Origin: Marixanthomonas sp963974425
GTDB taxonomy: Bacteria; Bacteroidota; Bacteroidia; Flavobacteriales; Flavobacteriaceae
Reading direction: 5' to 3'
Length of the DNA: 39,275 nucleotides
NCBI RefSeq assembly: GCF_963974425.1
Contig: NZ_CAXBCK010000035.1
Span: 1 to 39,275 of the forward strand
The first letter of the stretch is position 1; each line of letters starts with the position of its first letter. This document shows positions 1 through 7,308 of the stretch, one piece after another. The notes below the pieces were generated by a model. That model ran no database searches. It was not told the DNA's origin and worked only from the letters and a program-made list of their open reading frames with translations. The translations under genes and the position numbers were made by a program.

Positions 1-1023
1 TTCAAAATCATTTAAATAGCAAATTAAATAGGTGGCGGGTAAATTTTTTAAATCAATTCGTTCATAATTCGATAAAACGTGTTCATTTTTTATTTTTTCT
101 AAAAGGGCATTATTAGCATTGTAAATATGGTGCAATGTCTTTTTGTTGAAACGTGGCGGTTCAAAAATCATTTTAGAGTCGATTTTGTACGATCCATTTT
201 CTTGAAAAGTAATCACCACTTCTTCTAGCGGGTAATGTTCTTGGCGGTTGTTCAGCCCTAAACTTACATATTCTATCGTTTTAAAATGATTATCGGTTAC
301 TTCGATGGTCACTTCATCTAAAGCAGAATAAAACAAACGTACTTGCTCGTTAATTAATTCAATATCTACCCGGGAATAATAGATGTCCTTTTTAACTTGT
401 TTGGTATTTCCGGCCCAGCAAACAACAAACTGCTCTTTAAAAACTTTGTAGTGTGATTCGAGCTCGTCGTGGCGGTTGTTCATAAAATCGATTACACCAT
501 CTAAAGTGTGCTCAATGTTATTTTTTGCCTTGTTTTCAATAGATTTTACAATTTCAGAATTCACATCTTTTATTACAATATCAAAATCCTTTGGCATCGA
601 AATACTTCCGTCTCGAAGAAAAATGCTGCCGCCCCAATATTTCCAAATGTTCTTCCGAAGCGAAGTGATTTCCCCTGTTGGGCGAATGGTTACTAATCCC
701 ACTACTTTATCCGGCGGTAAATGTGGAAACATCACATTTTCATAACTGATTAACGGCGCATTGGTCAAGTAGGCATTGACTAAGTTTTGAAGCTTGCTAT
801 CGTCGAAAAAATCAACTCCTCGTATTTCGTTTGCTTCATCTTCCACACCCACTACGATAAACGAGTTGTTTTTTGGGTTGCTGTTGCTCAGCGCACAAAT
901 GTGTTTTAAAAACTTGGCTTTTCCTTCTTTACTGCCCAGATCAATCTTTCGCTTTTTATCATAGAAACTGCTCTCGTCGTTATGGGCGAGCAAGTTTTTG
1001 ATAAGAAGTCGTTTATTGATCAC
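1..1023 (-). CDS. AlbA_2 (Schlafen-type) domain ATP-binding protein, partial
   Basis: The minus-strand frame is open from a GTG at 1023 to the window edge, so the C-terminus is missing. A stop lies seven codons upstream of the GTG and no ATG intervenes, so GTG is the only reasonable start. The N-terminus shows the AlbA_2 pattern: an ES pair about 15 residues in, then an ICALSNS segment and an FIVVGVEDE strand followed by EIRGVDFF, matching the family's 'AlaN..G..viGVdd...i.G' core. The middle, around residues 120-300, is charged and mixed alpha/beta, and I do not recognise it. AlbA_2 proteins occur as DNA- or RNA-binding or regulatory ATPase-like proteins; the exact role here is unknown. The reading frame looks intact. 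The SDR gene lies upstream on the same strand, separated by a large inverted repeat. Confidence 0.7.
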   Translation of the reverse strand, partial: MINKRLLIKNLLAHNDESSFYDKKRKIDLGSKEGKAKFLKHICALSNSNPKNNSFIVVGVEDEANEIRGVDFFDDSKLQNLVNAYLTNAPLISYENVMFPHLPPDKVVGLVTIRPTGEITSLRKNIWKYWGGSIFLRDGSISMPKDFDIVIKDVNSEIVKSIENKAKNNIEHTLDGVIDFMNNRHDELESHYKVFKEQFVVCWAGNTKQVKKDIYYSRVDIELINEQVRLFYSALDEVTIEVTDNHFKTIEYVSLGLNNRQEHYPLEEVVITFQENGSYKIDSKMIFEPPRFNKKTLHHIYNANNALLEKIKNEHVLSNYERIDLKNLPATYLICYLNDFE

Positions 1024-1076
1024 GGTTAAAAAAGTTATTGATTATTATGTTTTTAAGATGTCTTTTTGATTGGGTC

Positions 1077-1210
1077 CTTCGATACAATTTTTAAAGATGC
1101 GTACCGCATCTTTAAAAACCACTCAGAAACCTTACATTGTTCTCTTCATTAAAGGTGGCTGAGTGATTTACTATCAAAATGTGTCAATTTGATAGTAAAT
1201 TGTATCGAAG
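1077..1210. repeat. Nested inverted-repeat element (134 bp)
   Basis: The outer arms CTTCGATACAATTT (1077-1090) and AAATTGTATCGAAG (1197-1210) are perfect 14-bp inverted repeats. Inside lie a perfect 14-bp stem with a 3-nt TAC loop (1088-1118), CACTCAG/CTGAGTG (1120-1126 with 1159-1165), and a perfect 13-bp stem with a 9-nt loop (1166-1200). No coding sequence is evident within. It looks like a MITE-like or REP-like intergenic element. It follows the SDR stop by a few bases in the direction of transcription and may also act as an mRNA 3'-end structure. Confidence 0.75.
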
Positions 1211-1215
1211 CCAAA

Positions 1216-1974
1216 TTAAACCGAATCCTTATTCACAATCACACTCGACGATTGGTCTAAACACATCACGGTTAAATCGGCTATATTTACATGTGGCGGT
1301 CGGGTTACAGCAAACCAAATTATGTCTGCAATATCTTCCGGTTGCAAAGGCGTGTAACCTTGATAAACTTTATCGGCTTTCTCGGTGTCACCTTTATAAC
1401 GCACTTCGCTAAACTCGGTTTCGACCAACCCTGGATTAATAGCACCAATTTTTATGCCTTTTCCGTTTAGGTCTAGCCGCATTCCCTCGTTTATAGCGTC
1501 TACGGCGTGTTTGCTTGCGCAGTAGACATTCCCAGTTGGATAGACTTCTTTCCCAGCGGTAGACCCTATATTAATGATATGTCCAGATTTTCGCTCAATC
1601 ATCTGCGGAAGGATGGCTTTAGTAACATATAATAATCCTTTTACGTTAATATCAATCATCGCATCCCAATCGTCTGTGTTTCCTTCATCAATAGGGTCTT
1701 TTCCATGGGCATTTCCGGCGTTGTTTATTAAAATATCGATTTTTGAAAATGGTTCAGGTAGGTTTTGAAGTTGCTTAAAAACAACCTCTTTATCTCGAAC
1801 ATCAAAATTCAAGGTATGTACTTTTGTAATTTCTGAAAGCTCTTTTTGAAGTGCATCAAGCCGTTCTTGCCTTCTTCCGCAGAGAATGACATGCAATCCG
1901 TTATTAGCAAAATTTTTAGCGATAGCGCGTCCAATCCCTGAAGTGGCACCAGTTATTAAAGCAGTTTTATTCAT
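1216..1974 (-). CDS. SDR family NAD(P)-dependent oxidoreductase (YdfG-like)
   Basis: This is a 252-residue classical short-chain dehydrogenase. The Rossmann glycine motif TGATSGIG is at residues 8-15, GRR at about 33-35 suggests NADP(H) preference, and NNAG is at 84-87. The catalytic set is S138, Y151 and K155 (YCASK). Length and the C-terminal region resemble the YdfG group, which oxidises 3-hydroxy acids or serine-like substrates, but the substrate cannot be read from sequence. It should be a soluble cytosolic enzyme. It is divergent from the lipoprotein gene at 2122. A TATCTTTA box on the minus strand (1991-1998) could be its -7 element and would give a short leader. No defects are seen. 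Confidence 0.9.
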   Translation of the reverse strand: MNKTALITGATSGIGRAIAKNFANNGLHVILCGRRQERLDALQKELSEITKVHTLNFDVRDKEVVFKQLQNLPEPFSKIDILINNAGNAHGKDPIDEGNTDDWDAMIDINVKGLLYVTKAILPQMIERKSGHIINIGSTAGKEVYPTGNVYCASKHAVDAINEGMRLDLNGKGIKIGAINPGLVETEFSEVRYKGDTEKADKVYQGYTPLQPEDIADIIWFAVTRPPHVNIADLTVMCLDQSSSVIVNKDSV

Positions 1975-2019
1975 AAAATATAAAGTTTTCTAAAGATAGT
2001 AGGTATTACCGTTTTTACC

Positions 2020-2092
2020 GTTAAATAGAGTTAAAGGGAAAGTTAATCAATGTTAAGTAAATTTTACTTTTTTTAATTCATAAATATATTGT
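2020..2092 (+). promoter_or_regulatory. Promoter with four phased GTTAA blocks
   Basis: GTTAA occurs at 2020, 2030, 2042 and 2052, all on the plus strand with 10, 12 and 10 bp spacing, so all lie on one helix face. A TATATTGTG -7-like box starts at 2085, 33 bp after the last block. The same layout recurs before the gene at 3066. Direct GTT-containing repeats with helical spacing upstream of a promoter are typical of LytTR response-regulator sites; the regulator's identity is inferred, not seen. Confidence 0.6.
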
Positions 2093-2121
2093 GCGCATAC
2101 AAACCTAAAATTAAAAATAAC

Positions 2122-2919
2122 ATGAAAACTTTTTTAAAATTTATATGCATAGCCATTCTTACTGTAGGATTTGTATCCTGTAGTGATGATGACTCTTCAG
2201 AGAGCAATACTGATGAAACTGCGAGAGTTTCTATTGAATTGACAGATGCTCCTGGGGATTATGAAGCAGTATTTATAGATGTGGAAGATGTAGTAGTAAA
2301 ATACAACGGAGAAGAAGACGAAGTATTTATTGATGATGTAGATGCAGGGATTTACAATTTATTGGAACTTACCGGTGGTGTTTCAGTTGTTTTGGTAGAT
2401 GAAGAGCTACCTACGGGTTCTATTAGTCAAATTCGATTAGTTCTTGGTGATGATAATACAGTAGTAGTTGATGGCGAAACAATTCCGCTTCAAACTCCAA
2501 GTGCTCAACAATCTGGATTGAAAATTCAAGTGAATGAAACCCTTGAAGGAGGAATTTTTTATGAGTTTATGTTAGATTTCAATGTTGAGGAGTCTATTGT
2601 AGAACAAGGTAACGGAGGTTATTTGCTAAAACCGGTTATTAGGGCTACAACAGTAGCAGAAACTGGTGCTATTTCTGGCTCTGTAATTCCAGTTACCGAT
2701 ACCCCTGTTTTAGTTACAACAACAACCGGTGAGGGGGAAGAAATTTCTGCTTATACAGATGCACAAGGTAAATTTGTACTTCAAGGTATTTTAGAAGGTA
2801 ATTATGATTTAAAGTTTGAAGCAGATCCTGATTTAAACTTTCCCCCTGTAATAATTGATAATGTCATTGTTGAAGTAGGTGAAATTACAACTGTGGGAGA
2901 AATAAATTTAGAATTATAA
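2122..2919 (+). CDS. DUF4382 domain lipoprotein with C-terminal carboxypeptidase-regulatory-like domain
   Basis: An outer or inner membrane-anchored lipoprotein of 265 residues from the ATG at 2122. The frame also opens from a TTG at 2089, but that overlaps the likely promoter and would put 11 polar residues before the signal peptide. The N-terminus is a lysine-capped hydrophobic segment ending in FVSC, a lipobox, followed by an Asp/Ser tether. The DUF4382 core starts at about residue 34 (ARVSIELTDAPGDYEAVFIDV). The C-terminal 85 residues form a beta-sandwich module (GAISGSV ... EGNYDLKF ... GEITTVGEI) like carboxypeptidase regulatory domains. That module is homologous to nearly the whole mature part of the next gene. 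The function is unknown; surface or periplasmic binding is an inference. It is followed by a strong terminator. Confidence 0.85.
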   Translation: MKTFLKFICIAILTVGFVSCSDDDSSESNTDETARVSIELTDAPGDYEAVFIDVEDVVVKYNGEEDEVFIDDVDAGIYNLLELTGGVSVVLVDEELPTGSISQIRLVLGDDNTVVVDGETIPLQTPSAQQSGLKIQVNETLEGGIFYEFMLDFNVEESIVEQGNGGYLLKPVIRATTVAETGAISGSVIPVTDTPVLVTTTTGEGEEISAYTDAQGKFVLQGILEGNYDLKFEADPDLNFPPVIIDNVIVEVGEITTVGEINLEL

Positions 2920-2943
2920 TCTAATTATAATAGAAAGGGAAAG

Positions 2944-2967
2944 GGAGGTTTTTAAACCTCCTTTTTT
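2944..2967 (+). terminator. Rho-independent terminator after the DUF4382 gene
   Basis: GGAGGTTT (2944-2951) pairs perfectly with AAACCTCC (2954-2961) around a TT loop and is followed by six T (2962-2967). It ends two bases before the first GTTAA block of the next promoter. Confidence 0.9.
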
Positions 2968-2968
2968 C

Positions 2969-3042
2969 GTTAACCACACGTTAAAGCGCCCGTTAATCAA
3001 TGTTAATTCTTCCGAAAGAGCTGTTATAACTAGCTATATTAG
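2969..3042 (+). promoter_or_regulatory. Second promoter with four phased GTTAA blocks
   Basis: GTTAA occurs at 2969, 2980, 2992 and 3002 (spacing 11, 12, 10), with TATATTAG starting at 3035, exactly 33 bp after the last block as in the promoter at 2020-2092. The 15-mer GTTAATCAATGTTAA is identical in both, while the sequences between the other blocks differ. Confidence 0.6.
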
Positions 3043-3065
3043 TAGTAAGCAAAAACCAATTAACT

Positions 3066-3479
3066 ATGAAATCTTACATAAAAACAAGTCTATTAATTAC
3101 TGTTACAGCCTTATTTATTAGCTGTAGTAGTAACAACAATATATTTGGCGGAAATAACAATACTTCAAATGAAAGTTCTGCCAATAAAACTGAAGTTGCT
3201 AACGAAGAAACCGAAACCACAAAAACAGATGGTGCTATTATGGGAAGTGTAATAGCCCCCAATTCTGAAGTATCAATTGTGGCGACAAATTCTGAAGAAA
3301 AAATTACAGGAACCACAAATGATGTAGGTGAATTTTTTATTACAGGTTTTCCAGAAGGAAATTATACTGTAAAAATAAAGACGGAAGATAGTAAGTTGCC
3401 CGAACAAACTTTTGAAAATGTTAAGGTGAAAATAGGTGAAGTAACCGCTTTAGGTACTGTTACAGTGGCTTCCAACTAA
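3066..3479 (+). CDS. Small lipoprotein with carboxypeptidase-regulatory-like domain
   Basis: A 137-residue exported lipoprotein. The signal segment MKSYIKTSLLITVTALFIS runs into a lipobox cysteine (FISC, about residue 20). A low-complexity Asn/Ser/Thr/Glu linker extends to about residue 55, and a beta-sandwich domain fills the rest (GAIMGSV ... TNDVGEFFITGFPEGNYTVKI ... KVKIGEVTALG). This domain aligns by eye with the last 85 residues of the preceding DUF4382 lipoprotein. The two genes therefore look like paralogous modules, one with and one without the DUF4382 part. The promoter architecture is also shared, which implies co-regulation. It has its own terminator. I can assign no biochemical function. 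Confidence 0.8.
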   Translation: MKSYIKTSLLITVTALFISCSSNNNIFGGNNNTSNESSANKTEVANEETETTKTDGAIMGSVIAPNSEVSIVATNSEEKITGTTNDVGEFFITGFPEGNYTVKIKTEDSKLPEQTFENVKVKIGEVTALGTVTVASN

Positions 3480-3503
3480 TTGGTTTATGAAAAAAACTTT
3501 AAC

Positions 3504-3541
3504 AGCACTGTAACTTTACTTTAAGAAACGGTGCTTTTTTT
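3504..3541 (+). terminator. Probable terminator after the small lipoprotein
   Basis: AGCACTG (3504-3510) can pair with CGGTGCT (3529-3535), seven pairs with one G-T wobble around an 18-nt loop, followed by T6 at 3536-3541. The long loop makes it weaker than the one at 2944. Confidence 0.6.
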
Positions 3542-3653
3542 ATGTCGTCTATTAAGATGAATTTTTTAACCCTTTATTAACAGCCTTTTTAGCAATAAAT
3601 ATACAATTTGCGAGACTGTATATAGAAATGTTTACTATTTGAAATTTTAAAGT

Positions 3654-4658
3654 ATGGATCAAACAGATACTGCCTTGGATATTGGCGCGTTAAATGAAAA
3701 AATTGAAAAGGAAAGTGCATTTGTAAACATCCTTTCCATGGAAATAAACAAAGTAATTGTAGGCCAAAAACATATGGTCGAACGGTTGCTTATTGGTCTT
3801 TTAGGCCAAGGACACATTCTTCTTGAAGGTGTACCGGGTTTAGCAAAAACATTGGCTATTAATACGCTTTCAAAAGCGGTACACGGTTCATTTAGCCGGA
3901 TACAGTTTACACCAGATTTACTTCCTGCCGATGTTGTTGGTACGATGATTTACAACATGAAGGTGAACGATTTCAGTATTAAAAAAGGACCAATTTTTGC
4001 CAACTTTGTATTGGCAGATGAGATTAACCGGGCGCCGGCGAAAGTGCAATCGGCTTTATTAGAAGCGATGCAAGAAAAGCAGGTGACCATTGGAGAAGAA
4101 ACTTTTATCTTAGATAAGCCATTTTTGGTAATGGCGACCCAAAACCCAATTGAGCAGGAAGGAACATATCCGTTACCTGAAGCGCAGGTTGACCGTTTTA
4201 TGCTTAAAACAGTTATAAACTATCCTAAGATTGCCGAAGAGCAATTGATTATGCGTCAAAATCTAAAAGGCGGTTTTGAAAAAGTAAACCCTGTTGTGAC
4301 AATAGATCAAATTTTACGCGCACAGCAAGCCGCTCGGGAAGTATACATGGACGAAAAGATTGAACAATACATTCTAGACATTATTTTCGCAACAAGAAAT
4401 CCTGAAAATTATAAATTAGACGATTTAAAGCACCTAATTGGTTTTGGAGCTTCCCCTCGTGGTAGTATAAATTTGGCAGTTGCTTCAAAGTGTTATGCGT
4501 TTATTAAACAAAGAGGGTATGTAATTCCAGAAGATGTTCGCGCCGTGGTTCACGATGTGTTGCGTCACCGTATTGGGATTACCTACGAAGCTGAAGCAGA
4601 AAATATTACTTCAGAAGATATCATAAACAAAATTGTAAATGTAATCGAGGTACCATAA
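3654..4658 (+). CDS. MoxR family AAA+ ATPase
   Basis: A 334-residue MoxR-type AAA_3 ATPase, first gene of the Bat aerotolerance cluster. Walker A is GVPGLAKT (residues 59-66), Walker B is VLADEIN (119-125), and sensor 1 lies in ATQNP (161-165) followed by the family signature EQEGTYPLPEAQVDRF. MoxR proteins act as chaperone-like ATPases that work with von Willebrand factor A (VWA) proteins on metal or complex insertion; here the partners would be DUF58, BatA and BatB downstream. The ATG at 3654 gives the normal family length. Transcription probably starts in 3480-3653, after the upstream terminator. An 80-bp degenerate repeat separates it from the DUF58 gene. Confidence 0.95.
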   Translation: MDQTDTALDIGALNEKIEKESAFVNILSMEINKVIVGQKHMVERLLIGLLGQGHILLEGVPGLAKTLAINTLSKAVHGSFSRIQFTPDLLPADVVGTMIYNMKVNDFSIKKGPIFANFVLADEINRAPAKVQSALLEAMQEKQVTIGEETFILDKPFLVMATQNPIEQEGTYPLPEAQVDRFMLKTVINYPKIAEEQLIMRQNLKGGFEKVNPVVTIDQILRAQQAAREVYMDEKIEQYILDIIFATRNPENYKLDDLKHLIGFGASPRGSINLAVASKCYAFIKQRGYVIPEDVRAVVHDVLRHRIGITYEAEAENITSEDIINKIVNVIEVP

Positions 4659-4661
4659 AAA

Positions 4662-4750
4662 CAGTACGCAGTAAGCAGTGGTCAGTATGCAGTTTTGTTG
4701 TCTGACTACTGTTTTTTACTGCCCCACTACTTATTGAATATTGACTACTG
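4662..4750. repeat. Degenerate CAGT-rich inverted intergenic repeat
   Basis: The segment is built from CAGT/GCAGT units on the left (CAGTACGCAGTAAGCAGTGG at 4662-4681, then TCAGTATGCAGT) and complementary ACTACTG/ACTGC units on the right (from about 4703 to 4750). It can fold into an imperfect long hairpin between moxR and the DUF58 gene. It resembles the CAGT-type non-coding repeats scattered through flavobacterial genomes; copy number elsewhere was not checked. Confidence 0.6.
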
Positions 4751-4755
4751 GAATA

Positions 4756-5622
4756 ATGGATACAAAAGAACTTCTTAAAAAAGTACGAAAAATCGAAATC
4801 AAAACGCGTCGGTTAAGCGACCACGTTTTTGGTGGCGAATATCATAGTACGTTTAAAGGTCGTGGGATGACCTTTAGCGAAGTGCGCCAATACCAATTTG
4901 GTGATGATGTTCGAAGTATTGATTGGAACGTTACTGCTCGATACAATGAACCTTTTGTAAAAGTTTTTGAAGAGGAACGCGAGCTTACTTTAATGCTTGT
5001 AGCAGATATTAGTGGTTCTGAATTCTTCGGAACAGATTCTCAGTTTAAAAATGAAATTATTACTGAAATAGCTGCAACACTTGCTTTTTCAGCACTTCAG
5101 AATAATGATAAAATTGGATTGATTCTATTTTCAGATGAAATAGAGCTTTTTATTCCACCTAAAAAAGGAAAATCACACGTATTGCGCCTAATTCGGGAGT
5201 TATTAGAATTTCAACCAAAAAGTGAAAAAACAGATTTATCGCAAGCTTTAAAATACCTAACCAACGTAATGAAAAAGAAAGCCATCGTTTTTGTGCTTTC
5301 CGATTTTATTACAGATAATTATAAAGACACGCTGCGGATTGTAGCTAGAAAACATGACGTAACAGGAATTCGGGTGTATGATAAACGCGAAGAGGAAATT
5401 CCTAATCTAGGAATGGTGCAAATGCAAGATTCTGAAACAGGTGAACTCATGTTAGTAAACACCAATTCAAAGTCTGTTAGAACAAATTATAATAAATATT
5501 ACAGAGAACGAGTAGCTTATTTTCAAGAATCATTTACTAAAAGTGGCGCTGGAGCATTAAGCTGCCGCGTGGATGAAAGCTACGTAAAAAAATTACTGGG
5601 TTATTTTAAACACAGAGCATAA
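4756..5622 (+). CDS. DUF58 domain-containing protein (Bat operon)
   Basis: 288 residues from the ATG at 4756. A TTG at 4741 is in frame but lies in the repeat tail, so ATG is preferred. The protein carries the DUF58 hallmark around residues 20-62 (RRLSDHVFGGEYHSTF, then GRGMTFSEVRQYQFGDDVRSIDW) and a VWA-like fold with a MIDAS-type DISGS at 84-88. There is no membrane segment, so it is cytosolic or peripheral. DUF58 proteins are almost always encoded next to MoxR ATPases and are thought to be their adaptors or substrates. Six bases separate it from the next gene. Confidence 0.93.
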   Translation: MDTKELLKKVRKIEIKTRRLSDHVFGGEYHSTFKGRGMTFSEVRQYQFGDDVRSIDWNVTARYNEPFVKVFEEERELTLMLVADISGSEFFGTDSQFKNEIITEIAATLAFSALQNNDKIGLILFSDEIELFIPPKKGKSHVLRLIRELLEFQPKSEKTDLSQALKYLTNVMKKKAIVFVLSDFITDNYKDTLRIVARKHDVTGIRVYDKREEEIPNLGMVQMQDSETGELMLVNTNSKSVRTNYNKYYRERVAYFQESFTKSGAGALSCRVDESYVKKLLGYFKHRA

Positions 5623-5628
5623 ATTATA

Positions 5629-7308
5629 ATGAAAGAGAATAAAAAACATATTACATACTTGTTTTTGAAAACTAAGCAGCGATATTTTTTCGCTTCTTTT
5701 TTCTTTTTTCTAGTTACTTTTTTTGCTGAAGCTCAAGTGACGTCTTCAGTAGATTCTACTTCCATTAAAATTGGAGAAGAGATTGTTTATAGTATTCAGG
5801 TGGAAGCAGATTCAACCGATTTGGTGGTTTTCCCCGAAGGTCAGACCTTCACACCTTTAGAGGTAATCGAATCGTATAAAATCGATACTACTTTTGAGCA
5901 GGCAAAGTATCGCTTAATCAAAAAATATGGTCTTACACAGTTCGATTCAGGGCGTTATACCATTCCGCAACAACAAGTGGTTATTAACGATAAGCGATTT
6001 GGAACCGATTCTGTTTCTGTTGAGGTTCGTGATGTCGTAGTCGATACAACTAAACAGCAGATGTTTGATATAAAACCTGCTATCGAGGTAGATGAACCAC
6101 CTTTCGATCTTAAAACATTATTGTTGTGGCTTATTCCAATCGTTATCATTTTAGCGATTGTAGGTTATATTTTATTCCGAAGAAAAAAATTAAAAGACGC
6201 CAAAGAAGAACAATTGCCACCCTATGAAGAAGCAATTACGGCGCTACATACGCTCGACACTTCTACTTATTTAAAGGAGAATAAACCAAAGGAATATTAC
6301 TCGCATTTAACCGAAATTATAAAACGGTATTTAGATAGAGAAGTTGATGAAACTGCTTTGGAAAGTACTTCAGATGAATTAATTGCTCGTTTACAGCTGC
6401 ATAAAGATTCTGGTAATTTTGAATTCAGTAATGAAACCATCCGAAGACTCGATACTATTTTAAAACGAGCCGATTTGGTAAAATTCGCCAAAATGTACCA
6501 AGCCGAAGGGCAAGCATCGTCTGACAGGAAAACCATTGAAGAAATTATAAACGAGACCAAAGAGGTAATCCCAGAACCAACCGAAGAAGAATTACAAGAA
6601 AATGCCGAATACCAAGAAGCACAACGTAAAAAGCGTGTTCGTAAAAAATGGGCATATGGCGCCTTGGGTCTATTAGTGGTTGCTCTTATTGCCGGTGCTG
6701 TTTATGGAGGTGTAAAAGGGTTTAATAACCTTAAAGACTTTGTAATTGGTAACGAAATACGTGAGTTAGCTGAAAACCGTTGGATTAAAAGTGAATATGG
6801 AGATCCGGCTATCATTATAGAAACCCCAGAAGTTTTAGTTCGAACCGAAGTTGAAATACCCGAATCGCAAAATATGCGTGTTGCCAATGCAAGTGTATTT
6901 ACACAAGGTGAAATAACCGATCCTTTATACATTTGGTTAAATACAACAATGTATAAAGAAACTGCGCAAGGACAACAAAAAGGACAGGCGGAAGCAGATT
7001 TAGAAGGATTAATGGACGAAGCTTTGACAAACCTTGAAAAAAGGGGTGCTAAAAATATGCTGGTAAAACGTGAAGGTTTTGAAACCGAAAAAGGCATTAC
7101 GGGTTTAAAAGCTTATGGTAAGTTCAACGTACAAGTTTCAGACGACAAAGTATTAAAAGAAACGAGTAGTTACGAACTGCTGTTGTTTGCTCAAAAGGGC
7201 GGTGTACAGCAAGTTTTAGTAGTATATCAAGAAGACGATGGCCGTTTTGCTGAAGATGTAAAAGACAGAATTATTAATTCCGTAGAACTTGAAATTTCAG
7301 AAAAATAA
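5629..7308 (+). CDS. BatD-like two-transmembrane protein of the Bat operon
   Basis: A 559-residue membrane protein. It has a cleavable-looking signal (hydrophobic run about 20-34, then AEAQ), a beta-rich periplasmic domain of about 125 residues resembling the N-terminal modules of BatD (SVDSTSIKIGEEIVYSIQV), and TM1 at about 164-183. A cytoplasmic helical region of about 155 residues follows (EYYSHLTEIIKRYLDREV, similar to the BatD/DUF4381 tail), then TM2 at about 341-361 and a C-terminal periplasmic domain. It lies between DUF58 and batA, the usual slot for this uncharacterised gene in flavobacterial Bat operons. Its stop overlaps the batA start by one base (TAATG), implying translational coupling. 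It probably forms part of a membrane complex with BatA and BatB; this is inferred from position. Confidence 0.8.
   Translation: MKENKKHITYLFLKTKQRYFFASFFFFLVTFFAEAQVTSSVDSTSIKIGEEIVYSIQVEADSTDLVVFPEGQTFTPLEVIESYKIDTTFEQAKYRLIKKYGLTQFDSGRYTIPQQQVVINDKRFGTDSVSVEVRDVVVDTTKQQMFDIKPAIEVDEPPFDLKTLLLWLIPIVIILAIVGYILFRRKKLKDAKEEQLPPYEEAITALHTLDTSTYLKENKPKEYYSHLTEIIKRYLDREVDETALESTSDELIARLQLHKDSGNFEFSNETIRRLDTILKRADLVKFAKMYQAEGQASSDRKTIEEIINETKEVIPEPTEEELQENAEYQEAQRKKRVRKKWAYGALGLLVVALIAGAVYGGVKGFNNLKDFVIGNEIRELAENRWIKSEYGDPAIIIETPEVLVRTEVEIPESQNMRVANASVFTQGEITDPLYIWLNTTMYKETAQGQQKGQAEADLEGLMDEALTNLEKRGAKNMLVKREGFETEKGITGLKAYGKFNVQVSDDKVLKETSSYELLLFAQKGGVQQVLVVYQEDDGRFAEDVKDRIINSVELEISEK

Noticed and set aside
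476..745. 89-codon plus-strand frame opposite the AlbA_2 gene
   Set aside because: The minus strand has a continuous frame with AlbA_2 motifs across the same bases.
1088..1118. Perfect 14-bp hairpin considered as a terminator for the SDR gene
   Set aside because: No T tract follows the stem on either strand in the right direction; better seen as part of the nested repeat.
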